Assembly (NCBI GenBank): GCA_902629585.1
Contig: CACORI010000001.1
Location: 1 to 64,000 of the forward strand
From: an uncultured Pelagibacteraceae bacterium
Lineage (GTDB): Bacteria > Pseudomonadota > Alphaproteobacteria > Pelagibacterales > Pelagibacteraceae
Length of the DNA: 64,000 nt
Reading direction: 5' to 3'
In this document: piece by piece, positions 35,719 to 45,434 of the stretch
Numbering within the stretch: position 1 is the stretch's first letter
How the letters are laid out: each line of letters begins with the position of its first letter
Notes under the pieces: model-generated
Databases searched by the model: none
What the model was told of the DNA's origin: nothing
What the model saw: only the letters and a program-made list of their open reading frames with translations
Position numbers and translations under genes: made by a program

Positions 35719-38714
35719 TGATACAAAGTTTTAGATTAGAAAATGTTGGACTTATTAATAGAAACAAAAAACTTTCATTTAAATTTAATGGCAAAACTTA
35801 TTATGGTTATGAAGGAGATACATTAGCTTCGGCATTACTAGCTAATGGAGTTCATCTTATTGGTAGAAGCTTTAAATATCATAGACCAAGAGGTTTTTTT
35901 GGAGCAGGTGTTGATGAACCTTATGCAATAGTTCAGTTATATAGAAATGGTGAGACAGAACCGAATATAAAAGCAACTGAGCAAGAACTTTTTGAGGGGT
36001 TAGTAGCAACTAGTGTAAATTGTTGGCCAAGTGTTAAATTTGATGTTGGAGCAATAAATAATTTCTTAAAAATATTTCTTCCTGCTGGATTTTATTACAA
36101 AACATTTATGTGGCCAAAAAGTTTTTGGTATAAAATTTATGAGCCATTTATTAGAAAGGCAGCAGGCCTTGGTGTTGCTTCAATTAAACATGATAAAGAA
36201 AGATACGAACATAAATATGAATATTGTGATTTATTAATAGCTGGCTCAGGACCATCAGGTTTGGCAAGTGCTTACGCAGCAGCAAAAAATGGTGCAAGAG
36301 TGATACTTGCTGAAGATAAGTCCAGATTTGGAGGAACTTTGCTAACAAGCGATGTAAATATTGGAAATAAATCAGGCAAAGAGTGGGCCGAGGGAGTTAT
36401 TGCTGAACTTAAAGAAATGCCTAACGTGACTGTAAAAAATAGATCACAGGTTTTTGGATATTACGATCATAACATGTTGGTGATGTCCGAAAGAGTTAGT
36501 GATCACCTTGCAACAACAAAAAAATTTCATCCAAAACAAAGACTTTGGTACATAAGAGCAAAAGAGGTTCTAATTTCCGCAGGATCGATAGAAAGACCGA
36601 TAGTTTTTGGGAATAATGATACACCAGGTGTGATGCTGTCATCAGCAGCAAAAGAGTATTTAAGAATTTATGGAGTATTAGTTGGAAAAAAACCACTTAT
36701 TTTTACAAATAATGATAGTGGCTATGAAACTGCTATTGATTTTAAAAAAAACGGTATTGATCCAATTATTCTAGATACAAGAAAAGACCCTCAATCTGAA
36801 ATAGTTGAAGAAGCAAAAGAATTAGGAATTAATATTAAATTTTCTTATGTAGTTGTGGCGGCGAAAGGTTATAAAAAAGTAAAATCAGCTGATATTGCGA
36901 AAATTTCAGATAATAAAGAAGATCTTGGGGTGATAGAAAATATCAATTGTGATTGTATATGTGTCTCTGGTTTTTGGACACCTACAATTCACTTAGCATC
37001 ACAATCAGGAAATAAAACAAAATTCAATGAAAATATAGATGCATTTGTTCCAGGAATATCAAAACAAAATGAAACAACTTTAGGTGCCGCAAATGGAGTT
37101 TATACATTGAATGAAACTTTAAAAAGTTCTTTTGAAACTGCTCATGCGTTATCAAAAAAAATAACAAATAATGATAATAAGATTTCATTTCCCAATGTTG
37201 TTGAAAAAAAATCTACAACACATGATAAATTTTGGTGTGTACCGTTACCAAAAGGAAAAAATTATAAACGATTTCTAGACTTTCAAAATGATGTTGCAGT
37301 CTCAGATATTGAAATAGCACTTAAAGAAGGTTATCGATCAATTGAACATGTAAAAAGATATACCACCCTTGGAATGGCAACTGACCAAGGCAAAACAAGT
37401 AATCTAAATGGTTTACAGTTAGTTTCTAAAATAGAAAATAAAGTTGTGCCAGCTGTAGGTCACACAACTTTTAGGCCTCCGTATAACCCAGTATCTATTG
37501 GTGCAATTGTTGGAAGAGAAGTTGGAAAGCACTCAAAACCAACAAGAAAATCTCCAATGCATAATTGGCATGAAAAAAATAATGCAGTTTTTGTTGATGC
37601 AGGTGTGTGGTTAAGACCTAGGTACTATAAAAAAGGAGATGAAAATTTATTTGAGGCATCAAAAAGAGAAGCAAAAAATGTAAGAACAAACGTTGGTGTT
37701 TGTGACGTAACTACGTTAGGTAAAATAGATATTAAAGGACCAGATGCAGGAGAATTGCTTAATAGAGTTTATACTAATGCATGGTTAAAATTACCAGTTG
37801 GTAAAGCCAGATATGGCGTGATGTTGAGAGAAGACGGAATAGTTATGGATGATGGAACAACTACTAGAATTTCAGAGAATCATTATCATATGACTACAAC
37901 TACTGCTCAAGCAGCAAATGTACTTTCTCACTTAGAATATTATTTACAACTAGTGTGGCCAGAATTAAATGTGAACGTAGTTTCTACTACGGAACAATGG
38001 GCAGGAGCTGCAATCGCAGGTCCAAAATCAAGAGATTTATTACAAAAATTATTTCCAAATAGTGATGTATCAAAAGAAGGATTACCTTTTATGGGTTACA
38101 TGGAAGGTGATTTATTTGGAGTTAAGGCCAGAATTTTTAGAATTTCATTTTCTGGCGAGCTTGCTTACGAAGTAAACGTTGAATCTGATAATGGAAATTT
38201 TATGTGGGAAAAAATTATTGAAGTTGGTCAAGCTTTTAAAATTCAACCATATGGAACTGAAGCATTATCCACTCTAAGAATAGAGATGGGACACGTTGCA
38301 GGTTCAGAACTTGATGGAAGAACAATACCTTATGACAATTCTCTTGAAGGACTAGTAAGCAAAAAGAAAGATTTTATAGGCAAAAGATCTTTAACTAAGG
38401 AAGCATTTACAGCCGAAGATAGACAAAAAGTTGTTGGTGTAGTTCCTTTAGATAAAAAGACAAGTATTCCAGAAGGATCTCATTTAGTAAAAGACTCAAA
38501 TGCACCATTACCTAATCCAAAATTAGGTTATATTTCAGCTTCGTGTTGGAGTGTTGAATATGATAATCCATTTTCCTTAGCAATATTGAAAGACGGAAAA
38601 AACATGATTGGAAAAAAACTATTTGTAATGTCTCCTCTCAAAAATAAAGTAATTCCAGTTGAGATAGTTTCCTCACACTATGTTGATCCAAAAGGCGAAA
38701 GGGTACGATCATGA
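35718..38714 (+). CDS. soxA: Sarcosine oxidase alpha subunit
   Basis: A 998-residue modular protein: an N-terminal 2Fe-2S-like beta domain (to about 110), an NAD-binding Rossmann domain (CDLLIAGSGPSGLASAYAAA, from about 170), a flavoprotein core, and a GcvT-type folate domain in the last 400 residues (SGELAYEVNVESDNG). It binds tetrahydrofolate so that the formaldehyde released becomes methylene-THF. ATGA-type coupling links it to soxG. The MgdC subunit of N-methylglutamate dehydrogenase has the same architecture. Confidence 0.93.
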   Translation: MIQSFRLENVGLINRNKKLSFKFNGKTYYGYEGDTLASALLANGVHLIGRSFKYHRPRGFFGAGVDEPYAIVQLYRNGETEPNIKATEQELFEGLVATSVNCWPSVKFDVGAINNFLKIFLPAGFYYKTFMWPKSFWYKIYEPFIRKAAGLGVASIKHDKERYEHKYEYCDLLIAGSGPSGLASAYAAAKNGARVILAEDKSRFGGTLLTSDVNIGNKSGKEWAEGVIAELKEMPNVTVKNRSQVFGYYDHNMLVMSERVSDHLATTKKFHPKQRLWYIRAKEVLISAGSIERPIVFGNNDTPGVMLSSAAKEYLRIYGVLVGKKPLIFTNNDSGYETAIDFKKNGIDPIILDTRKDPQSEIVEEAKELGINIKFSYVVVAAKGYKKVKSADIAKISDNKEDLGVIENINCDCICVSGFWTPTIHLASQSGNKTKFNENIDAFVPGISKQNETTLGAANGVYTLNETLKSSFETAHALSKKITNNDNKISFPNVVEKKSTTHDKFWCVPLPKGKNYKRFLDFQNDVAVSDIEIALKEGYRSIEHVKRYTTLGMATDQGKTSNLNGLQLVSKIENKVVPAVGHTTFRPPYNPVSIGAIVGREVGKHSKPTRKSPMHNWHEKNNAVFVDAGVWLRPRYYKKGDENLFEASKREAKNVRTNVGVCDVTTLGKIDIKGPDAGELLNRVYTNAWLKLPVGKARYGVMLREDGIVMDDGTTTRISENHYHMTTTTAQAANVLSHLEYYLQLVWPELNVNVVSTTEQWAGAAIAGPKSRDLLQKLFPNSDVSKEGLPFMGYMEGDLFGVKARIFRISFSGELAYEVNVESDNGNFMWEKIIEVGQAFKIQPYGTEALSTLRIEMGHVAGSELDGRTIPYDNSLEGLVSKKKDFIGKRSLTKEAFTAEDRQKVVGVVPLDKKTSIPEGSHLVKDSNAPLPNPKLGYISASCWSVEYDNPFSLAILKDGKNMIGKKLFVMSPLKNKVIPVEIVSSHYVDPKGERVRS

Positions 38715-39298
38715 GCATGATATCAGCATTAGCAAATGTCCATTTAAAAGGAAAATTTGGTGACTATGAAGGAAAAAATGAGAACAATCTTTTAAGAATC
38801 TCTGAGAAAAAAAACTTATTAATAGTTCAAATTGTCCAATATAAATCTTCTACTTTATCGTTGGAAAATATTGATATCGATGGTTTGAAATTAAAAGATG
38901 AGCCATTAAGCGTAATTAATAATAATGATACAAGAATTCTATGGAACGGACCCAAGAATTGGCTTTTAGTATCAACAAAAAAAGAATTACTTAAAAAAAT
39001 TTCTCAGAATTTTATAGAGACTGATTTTGCTTTAACAGATCTATCTCATTCAAGAGCTTTAATTGAAATAGAGGGGCGAAATGTAAAAGAAGTTTTAAAG
39101 AAAGGGTGTCCTTTTAATTTTAATTCTTTAGAAAAAAATAATTCAATAAATTCTACTTATAATGGAATAGCGCTCACTATTGATATGATAGATAATAATC
39201 CAGATAAAGTAAGAATATTCGCACTTAGAAGTTTTGGTGAGTCATTATATCATTCAATTACAGATGCGTCATTGGAGTTTGGTTTCAAATCAATATAA
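38711..39298 (+). CDS. soxG: Sarcosine oxidase gamma subunit
   Basis: A 195-residue small GcvT-fold subunit, quite divergent, with the family feature LTDLSHSRALIEIEG followed by VLKKGCPFNF. It packs against the folate domain of the alpha subunit and has no active site of its own. The start overlaps the soxA stop by 4 bases. Confidence 0.88.
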   Translation: MSMISALANVHLKGKFGDYEGKNENNLLRISEKKNLLIVQIVQYKSSTLSLENIDIDGLKLKDEPLSVINNNDTRILWNGPKNWLLVSTKKELLKKISQNFIETDFALTDLSHSRALIEIEGRNVKEVLKKGCPFNFNSLEKNNSINSTYNGIALTIDMIDNNPDKVRIFALRSFGESLYHSITDASLEFGFKSI

Positions 39299-39305
39299 TT
39301 ATTTT

Positions 39306-40154
39306 TCAATCTCGCGTTGCAATATAAACACCAATTGAGGTTATTAAAAAACCTAAAAGATCTAAATTAGTTAAGCTCTCATTTAAAAATAACCAAGCCA
39401 TAAAAGCTGATGTTGCCGGTACTAAAAAAAATATAGAAACTGTTTTGCTTGCAGAATTATTTTTAATTAAATACATTAAAATTGTAAAAGCTCCAAATGA
39501 TACCAAAAATATTTGATGGCTCATTGCAATTAAAAATGTTTGTGAAAAATCAATATATGGTTTTGCAAAAAAAAATATTACTATTACATGAAATATAACT
39601 CCGCCTAAAGCTTGATACATATTACTTACAGATAGCGGTAAATTTGTACTAAGTTTTTTTTGCCAAATAGTTGATGATGTAATAGCAATTAAAGCTATCA
39701 CAGTAGCAAATAAACCCATTGTTGGAATATTTTCCCCAATATCAAAACCAAGAACTATAATTGCACCTATGAAGCCCAGTAAAACGCCAAACCATTGTTT
39801 AACTGTTACCTTTTCATTTAAGATCGGTCCACTCAAAGCATTGGTTAGTATTGGTTGAAGTGTAACTATAAGAGCTGCAATACCAGTTGGCATTCCTCTT
39901 GAAATTGAAAAAAAAACACCACCTAAATAAAATCCATGAAAAAGAACACCACTAAAAAATGACTCAATAAAATTTTTTTTACCTATAAAAACATTTTTTT
40001 TTGAATAAAGAGAAAATAGAAAAAATCCAAAAAAAACAATTGAAAATCTAAAAGCTAGAGCTGCAAAAGGGTCACTATGATCTATAATTGGTTTTGTAGT
40101 TATAAAAGCTGAAGACCAAAGTATAATAAATATAAAAGGAAATATTTTAACCAT
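39306..40154 (-). CDS. EamA/DMT-family transporter
   Basis: A 282-residue inner-membrane protein with about ten hydrophobic segments in two EamA repeats (PIIDHSDPFAALAFRF; GMPTGIAALIVTLQPILTNALSGPILNEKVTVKQW in the first). The second repeat ends with LFLNESLTNLDLLGFLITSIGVYIA. The family mostly exports metabolites or amino acids; the substrate is unknown. It converges with soxG. Confidence 0.88.
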   Translation of the reverse strand: MVKIFPFIFIILWSSAFITTKPIIDHSDPFAALAFRFSIVFFGFFLFSLYSKKNVFIGKKNFIESFFSGVLFHGFYLGGVFFSISRGMPTGIAALIVTLQPILTNALSGPILNEKVTVKQWFGVLLGFIGAIIVLGFDIGENIPTMGLFATVIALIAITSSTIWQKKLSTNLPLSVSNMYQALGGVIFHVIVIFFFAKPYIDFSQTFLIAMSHQIFLVSFGAFTILMYLIKNNSASKTVSIFFLVPATSAFMAWLFLNESLTNLDLLGFLITSIGVYIATRD

Positions 40155-40272
40155 TTTGATTTATAGACTAAAAATTTACTGTAATTTATAAAATTTTAAC
40201 CCTATTTTGGACTATTTCTTAATTGAGAAAATTTAACAAATCACATAAGTTTATATCGAGGGATAATTGATA

Positions 40273-40671
40273 ATGTTAAAAAAGTTTACTAGAATACTGC
40301 TATTTGTAACTTCTTTCGTGTTTTTAACTGGATTTGTGCAAGTCGCATCTCTTCTAGGTCCAAGTCTTACTATTTTTTCTTCAGGGAATGTCTATAAAGC
40401 TGGAGCTCAAATTTTAATTGATAATGAAATAAAAAAAAAGACAGGGAAAAATTCTTTAACCTTAGTAACTGAAGAGATGAAAAAACAAAATGATAAAAAA
40501 AATTTTAAAGAGGACCTAAAACAGCTTATTGAAAATAAAATAGTATCAGGTCATAAAAAAATAATTAAGCAAAATAATCAAAAAATACTTAACAGAGAAT
40601 TTCAAAAAATTATTGAACAAAGAGTAGAACTAGTCCATAAAAAATTAAATATTGAAAACATCAGTCAATAA
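40273..40671 (+). CDS. Exported or membrane-anchored small protein, unknown
   Basis: The ATG at 40273 (MLKKFTRILL) is preferred to the tracked TTG at 40267, since GAGGGA lies at a good distance. The 132-residue product has a signal-like hydrophobic N-terminus (to about 30) and a highly charged, Lys-rich helical remainder. The residues VASLLGPSLTIFSSGNVYKAG just after the hydrophobic part look conserved in style. No family was recognised. It converges with, and overlaps by 11 bases, the next gene. Confidence 0.65.
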   Translation: MLKKFTRILLFVTSFVFLTGFVQVASLLGPSLTIFSSGNVYKAGAQILIDNEIKKKTGKNSLTLVTEEMKKQNDKKNFKEDLKQLIENKIVSGHKKIIKQNNQKILNREFQKIIEQRVELVHKKLNIENISQ

Positions 40672-41098
40672 TATTTAGACATATTAAATTACTTTGCTTG
40701 CTCTCCTTACACCATAATTCGTAACTTTCACATATTCTCCACAAATTATTAAATGCTCTTTGAGATATTTCTAGAGGGAAATGACTTTTAGTATAGTAAA
40801 GATCAGGAAATTGAATCAATTGTTTTACCATCAATTCTCTTTGAGTTTTTAATAAATTGATTGTTTCCTCTGGAATTTTTTTATTTGATTTTTTATCCCT
40901 AAAATTATTTTTTTGTAATTCATTAAACCAATCATCGTGAAATTTTCCTGAGCTTATATTATTGTAAGTTTCTGATCCTATAAAAGCATCAATTGAATCA
41001 ATATTTGAAAATTCTGGATTAGATTTTTTTATTTGAGTTATTTCATTATATATTATTTCTGCAACATATAATACGTATGGTCTGTCTTTTGAGCCCAT
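40661..41098 (-). CDS. Unknown protein downstream of the racemase
   Basis: A 145-residue soluble, helical protein with three Cys near the C-terminus (RICESYELWCKESKQSNLICL). It starts 5 bases after the racemase stop, so it is probably in the same transcript. No domain was recognised; it could be a lineage-specific SAR11 protein. Confidence 0.6.
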   Translation of the reverse strand: MGSKDRPYVLYVAEIIYNEITQIKKSNPEFSNIDSIDAFIGSETYNNISSGKFHDDWFNELQKNNFRDKKSNKKIPEETINLLKTQRELMVKQLIQFPDLYYTKSHFPLEISQRAFNNLWRICESYELWCKESKQSNLICLNIID

Positions 41099-41103
41099 TA
41101 ATA

Positions 41104-41847
41104 TTAATGGTTTTTTTTCATAGCTGAATTAGCTAAAATTAAATTTGGATCTAAAAATATTTTTGAAGATTTGATATTTTTAAATGATTTAAAGGCAAAA
41201 ATTGCAATAGGAAGTTCTGTACATCCTAAAATAATTTTTTTGCATTTCATTTTCAAAAGATATTTTATTGCTGGTCGAATTTTAATTTCTGCATCCTTAA
41301 CTTTTCCCATTTTTACTAATTTAATTGCTTGATTTACACATTTCTTTTGCAATTGTTGTGTTGGATTCAATAAATTAAAATTTTTGTCAAAAATTTTATT
41401 ATATACCCCAGTTTTTAGAGTACCTTCGGTTGCAAGAAGGCCTATTTTAGAATTTTTTTTACACGTTTTTTTTGTTACTCTAAATACTTCTCTAGGCATA
41501 TTAATTATTGGTATATTTATTCTTCTTTTTAAATCATCGTACCAATAGTGAGCTGTGTTGCATGGAATTACTATAAATTTGCACTTGTTTTTCTGTAAAA
41601 GTTTACAGCCTTTAAGTAAACTTTGCAGAACTAATGAATATTTTTTTTTACTAAGTTTATTTATTTTCTTATTAGATATATTTCCAGTCTGGACTCCAAT
41701 TGATTCAGGTCTACCAGGTATATTTGATTTATTATATAATATAAATAAAGGATATTCTTGATCGATCTTTCCTCTATTTAAAATAGCTAACTTATTACAA
41801 AAATCTAAACCAGCTTGGGTACCCATCCCTCCTAATATTCCAATCAT
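41104..41847 (-). CDS. Aspartate/glutamate racemase family protein
   Basis: A 247-residue PLP-independent racemase fold. The N-terminal MIGILGGMGTQAGLDF and the two catalytic cysteine motifs (IPCNTAHYW and LGCTELPIA) are all present, so it is likely active. It interconverts L- and D-forms of an acidic amino acid, either for cell wall or for use of D-amino acids. Substrate specificity is not readable from sequence. Confidence 0.85.
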   Translation of the reverse strand: MIGILGGMGTQAGLDFCNKLAILNRGKIDQEYPLFILYNKSNIPGRPESIGVQTGNISNKKINKLSKKKYSLVLQSLLKGCKLLQKNKCKFIVIPCNTAHYWYDDLKRRINIPIINMPREVFRVTKKTCKKNSKIGLLATEGTLKTGVYNKIFDKNFNLLNPTQQLQKKCVNQAIKLVKMGKVKDAEIKIRPAIKYLLKMKCKKIILGCTELPIAIFAFKSFKNIKSSKIFLDPNLILANSAMKKNH

Positions 41848-41980
41848 AATAAAGAAATTAACAATTTAAATTATGTAAAATCATTTCAATTAATCTGAAT
41901 AGATTTAATATTTAAAAAATTTTATGCAAGAAATATATTTTTATGATTAATAAAAATAATGTTTTACTATTCTGATTGAT

Positions 41981-42028
41981 ATTGGCTATAAAAATAATAA
42001 ATATTATCTTAAAATGATTATAGCCAAT
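41981..42028. repeat. Long inverted repeat downstream of the cold-shock gene
   Basis: ATTGGCTATAA and TTATAGCCAAT form a perfect 11-bp inverted repeat separated by 26 AT-rich bases, 18 bases after the stop of the cold-shock gene. It may form a 3' stem protecting or ending that mRNA; no T-run of terminator type follows. Confidence 0.55.
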
Positions 42029-42045
42029 AAGTGATATTGTGAAAA

Positions 42046-42252
42046 TTATGCAGTTTTTAAGTTAACTGCTGAAGGACCTTTAGGACCATCTTCAACATCG
42101 AAAGTCAAAGCCTGACCCTCATCTAAACTGTTCATACCAGCATCTCTGACTGCAGAGACATGAACAAATACATCTTTTTCTTTATCTTCACGTTCAATAA
42201 AACCAAAACCTTTAGTTGGATTGAACCATTTTACTTTTCCTTGTAGACTCAT
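42046..42252 (-). CDS. cspA: Cold-shock domain protein
   Basis: A 68-residue single cold-shock domain with RNP1 (KGFGFIER) and RNP2 (DVFVHVSAV). It binds single-stranded RNA or DNA, acting as an RNA chaperone. Its leader is about 50 bases, longer than most in this window, which would suit post-transcriptional control. The gene stands alone. Confidence 0.95.
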   Translation of the reverse strand: MSLQGKVKWFNPTKGFGFIEREDKEKDVFVHVSAVRDAGMNSLDEGQALTFDVEDGPKGPSAVNLKTA

Positions 42253-42310
42253 ATTTTTTTACTTTTTGTTATATTAATAAATTACTTATAATTAAGTAAC
42301 TATCGCTTTC

Positions 42311-42338
42311 TTTATAATTTAATCAGTTTTGTCAACAA
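42311..42338 (-). promoter_or_regulatory. Probable promoter of the cold-shock gene
   Basis: On the minus strand TTGTTG, 16 bases, TATAAA; an overlapping TTGACA is also present but too close to the same -10. The predicted transcript starts about 50 bases before the ATG. Confidence 0.4.
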
Positions 42339-42366
42339 AATTGATGATTTATTTGCAATTATTATT

Positions 42367-42834
42367 TCAAGTGTTGTCTAAAAGTTTTGTTAAATAAAGT
42401 GAGTTTATATCTTCTTTATAGTGTGCAAATGGTGGACATGGCTTGAAACCACATTTATCAAATAATTTTCGTGCTGGGATAAAGAAATCTCCAGAACCAG
42501 TTTCAATACTCAACCTGTTAATCTGTAATTTTTTTGCTTCATTAATAAGATGATTAATAACTTTAATGCCATTACCTTTATTTCTAAAATTATCATGGAT
42601 TCTAATTGATTTGAATTCACCATGACCTTTTTCAAGAAATTTTAAAGCTCCACATCCCATTAAATTATCGTACTCCCATAAACTCCAAAATTTAATCGAA
42701 GGCACATTTAAACCCTCAATATCTAATACATGAGCACTTCCAATAGGAGATGCGGCCCTTAATTCAATAAAGTGATTTTTGAGAAGCTCATTTACCTTAG
42801 GGTGATCAAAGTTACCTTCTATTGATTTAATCAT
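42367..42834 (-). CDS. GNAT-family N-acetyltransferase
   Basis: A 155-residue acetyltransferase. Motif A appears as FRNKGNGIKVINHLINEAKKL (CoA pyrophosphate loop, about 85-105), followed by LSIETGSGDFFIPARKLFDKCGF. The overall pattern resembles YhbS/ElaA-like small-molecule acetyltransferases. Its start overlaps the purK stop by 8 bases, so it is expressed with the purine genes, but a functional tie is not evident. Confidence 0.85.
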   Translation of the reverse strand: MIKSIEGNFDHPKVNELLKNHFIELRAASPIGSAHVLDIEGLNVPSIKFWSLWEYDNLMGCGALKFLEKGHGEFKSIRIHDNFRNKGNGIKVINHLINEAKKLQINRLSIETGSGDFFIPARKLFDKCGFKPCPPFAHYKEDINSLYLTKLLDNT

Positions 42835-43879
42835 TTTCTAAAATTGTTATATGACCCATTTTTCTTTTTTCTTTTATTTCTTTTTTAAGGTAATCAAAAA
42901 AGAATTGGTTTTTATCTAATTTAGTATTTTCTCTATACGGAATTATATCATTCCCAATCAAATTAATCATTTTGGCATTCGATATTTTTTTTAATTTTAT
43001 TTGTTTCAAAGAGCATACTGCCCTAATGTGATTTTCAAATTGACTTATATTGAAAGCATTAATTGTCAAATGTCCTGAGTTATGAACTCTCGGAGCAATT
43101 TCATTCACATATAAATTATCATTTCTGTCTATAAAAAATTCAACACAAAGTGTACCAATAAATTTCAACTCCTCAGCTATTTGAACTGCCCATCCTTGAG
43201 ATTGATTATATAATTTTGGACTTATTTCAGCAGGAATTTTTGAATATTTTAATATTTGTTCTTCATGAATATTTTCAATTGGTTCATAGATTTCATATTT
43301 ATTATTTGCAAATCGAGTAATAATCACAGAAATTTCTTTTTTTAGTTTGACTAATTTTTCCAAAATATATTTTTTTGAAAAGTCAATATTTAAGGAGGAA
43401 ACTTGATTTATGTTATGAATTGGGTATTGTCCTTTTCCATCATAACCCATAGTAGTTGTTTTTAAAATGCCAGGCAAAAAATCAGACAGCGGTTCAAGAT
43501 CTTTTTTGTTTTCAATATGAACATATCTTGTCGTTCTTAAATTTAATTTATTAACAAAATCCTTTTCTGCGAGTCTATGTTGTATCAGCCTGTTAATTGA
43601 AGGTTTAGGAGAAACTATCTTTAGTTTATTTAATTCATCCAAAGTTTCATAAGGAATATTTTCGAACTCAAAGGTAATATAATCTACCTTGCTTGAAAAT
43701 TCATAAATCTTATCTTTATCATTATATTTTGCAAAAACGAATTCATCACAAAATTTTTGTGCAGGAGCATTTTCATCGTCACTTAAAATTACACTTTTTA
43801 TATTTAATTTTTTAGCCGCAATACACAACATACTTCCAAGTTGTCCACCACCAAGAATACCTAGTCTAATTTCAGACAT
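42827..43879 (-). CDS. purK: N5-carboxyaminoimidazole ribonucleotide synthase
   Basis: A 350-residue ATP-grasp enzyme (LGILGGGQLGSMLCIAAKKL at the start; FFIDRNDNLYVNEIAPRVHNSGHLT in the active site). It makes N5-CAIR from AIR, bicarbonate and ATP in purine synthesis. It shares one base with the purE stop codon region and forms the usual purE-purK pair. Confidence 0.95.
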   Translation of the reverse strand: MSEIRLGILGGGQLGSMLCIAAKKLNIKSVILSDDENAPAQKFCDEFVFAKYNDKDKIYEFSSKVDYITFEFENIPYETLDELNKLKIVSPKPSINRLIQHRLAEKDFVNKLNLRTTRYVHIENKKDLEPLSDFLPGILKTTTMGYDGKGQYPIHNINQVSSLNIDFSKKYILEKLVKLKKEISVIITRFANNKYEIYEPIENIHEEQILKYSKIPAEISPKLYNQSQGWAVQIAEELKFIGTLCVEFFIDRNDNLYVNEIAPRVHNSGHLTINAFNISQFENHIRAVCSLKQIKLKKISNAKMINLIGNDIIPYRENTKLDKNQFFFDYLKKEIKEKRKMGHITILEND

Positions 43880-44370
43880 TATTTAGGAACTTTTTTTACA
43901 GATTTACTCTGTAATTTTTTCCAACTTTTTAATTTATTTTTTATTTTTGAGTCAGAATTACTTATTATTGATGCAGCAAGCAAAGCTGAATTGATCGCCC
44001 CATCCTCACCAATAGCTAATGTTCCAACTGGAATCCCTTTTGGCATTTGTACTATTGATAATAAACTGTCTAAACCTCTTAATTTCTTACTTTCTATCGG
44101 TACACCAAGAACAGGAATTGAGGTTAAAGCAGCAATCATACCAGGTAAATGTGCAGATCCACCTGCGGCAGCTATTATAACACCAATATTATTTTTATCT
44201 GCGTTTACTCCATATTCATACATTCTTTTTGGTGTTCTATGGGCTGAGATAATTTTAGTCTCAAAAGAGACGCCTAGTTTTTTAAGAATTTTTTCTGTTA
44301 GTTTCATGATTTTGTAGTCTGATTGACTACCCATAACAATTGAAACTTTTAGTTTAATTTTTCTACTCAT
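43879..44370 (-). CDS. purE: N5-carboxyaminoimidazole ribonucleotide mutase
   Basis: A 163-residue class I PurE with VSIVMGSQSDYKIM, SAHRTPKRMYEYG and AAAGGSAHLPGM, the active-site motifs. It converts N5-CAIR to CAIR. It is the first gene of the purE-purK-GNAT transcript and is divergent from the M19-like gene. Confidence 0.96.
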   Translation of the reverse strand: MSRKIKLKVSIVMGSQSDYKIMKLTEKILKKLGVSFETKIISAHRTPKRMYEYGVNADKNNIGVIIAAAGGSAHLPGMIAALTSIPVLGVPIESKKLRGLDSLLSIVQMPKGIPVGTLAIGEDGAINSALLAASIISNSDSKIKNKLKSWKKLQSKSVKKVPK

Positions 44371-44467
44371 TTGTTTAGTTTAAACTTTATTTCAAAATAT
44401 AGTTAAAATTTCAATAAAATTTATAGTAATTGAAAATACATGTTGTTATGTTTAATATTTCTAAATC

Positions 44468-45433
44468 ATGAATTATAAAATAGATAATCTTCAATATTGT
44501 AAGTGGTCAAGAGATATATTCAAAATTAATAGACAAGCAGGCTTAGATGCAGTCCATGTAACTGTTGTTTATCATGAGGATTATGATGAATTCTTAGGGG
44601 AATTGAAAAAATGGGAATTATTTTTTAAAGAAAATTCTGATCTAATATTTTTAGGAAAAAGTTTTAAAGATATTGAAAAAGCAAGAGAGGAAAATAAAAC
44701 GGCAATTTTTTTTGGCTTTCAAAACTGTTCTCCAATTGAAGATGACATAAATTTAGTTGAAAAAGTTCATGAACTTGGATGTCGTTTTATGCAATTGACG
44801 TATAATAATCAATCTTTACTGGCAACTGGTTGTTATGAAAAAATAGATAGTGGAGTGACAAATTTTGGAAGAGAGGTAATAAAAGAAATGAATAGGGTCG
44901 GTATTGTAATAGACATGTCTCACTCTGCAGAAAAAAGCACACTAGATGCTATCAATTTAAGTGAAAAACCAGTTGCAATTACTCACGCAAATCCAGCATT
45001 TTGGCACGCAGCAAAAAGGAATAAATCCAATGATTTGTTGAAAGAATTGTCAGATAGTGGTGGAATGTTAGGTCTTTCTTTATATCCGCACCACTTAAAA
45101 GATAATTCAAATTGCACATTAATGAGTTTTTGTGAAATGGTAGCAAAAACTGCGGACATAATGAATGTAAAACATATAGGTATTGGTTCAGATCTATGCT
45201 TGGATCAACCAGACTCGATTGTTGAATGGATGAGAAATGGAACATGGACTATAAATAAAAATTATGGTGAAGGATCAAAAAATAAACCAGGTTTTCCAAA
45301 ACAACCTCATTGGTTTAAAGATGCAAGAGGGTTTTTAAATTTAGATGAAGGTTTGAAAAAAATTGGTTTTTCTGGCGAGGAAATTAACGATATACTCGGT
45401 AACAATTGGTTTAATTTTTATAAGAATATTTGA
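44468..45433 (+). CDS. M19 renal-dipeptidase-like protein lacking the N-terminal HxD motif
   Basis: A 321-residue amidohydrolase-fold protein of peptidase family M19. Later motifs are present: QLTYNNQSLLATGCYE, GIVIDMSHSAEKSTLDA, PVAITHANP and HIGIGSDLCLD with the final Asp. The N-terminus, however, runs IDNLQYCKWSRDIFKINRQAG and has no DGHND-type His-x-Asp. From memory, this variant is found near dimethylglycine/betaine catabolic genes in other proteobacteria (for example the dgc region of Pseudomonas aeruginosa). True substrate unknown; a non-peptide amide is possible. First gene of a four-gene run. Confidence 0.8.
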   Translation: MNYKIDNLQYCKWSRDIFKINRQAGLDAVHVTVVYHEDYDEFLGELKKWELFFKENSDLIFLGKSFKDIEKAREENKTAIFFGFQNCSPIEDDINLVEKVHELGCRFMQLTYNNQSLLATGCYEKIDSGVTNFGREVIKEMNRVGIVIDMSHSAEKSTLDAINLSEKPVAITHANPAFWHAAKRNKSNDLLKELSDSGGMLGLSLYPHHLKDNSNCTLMSFCEMVAKTADIMNVKHIGIGSDLCLDQPDSIVEWMRNGTWTINKNYGEGSKNKPGFPKQPHWFKDARGFLNLDEGLKKIGFSGEEINDILGNNWFNFYKNI

Positions 45434-45434
45434 A

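Noticed and set aside
45363-45434. N-terminal extension MVFLARKLTIYSV of the 580-aa tracked ORF
   Set aside because: It lies inside the M19-like coding frame; the ATG at 45435 just after that stop is the natural start.
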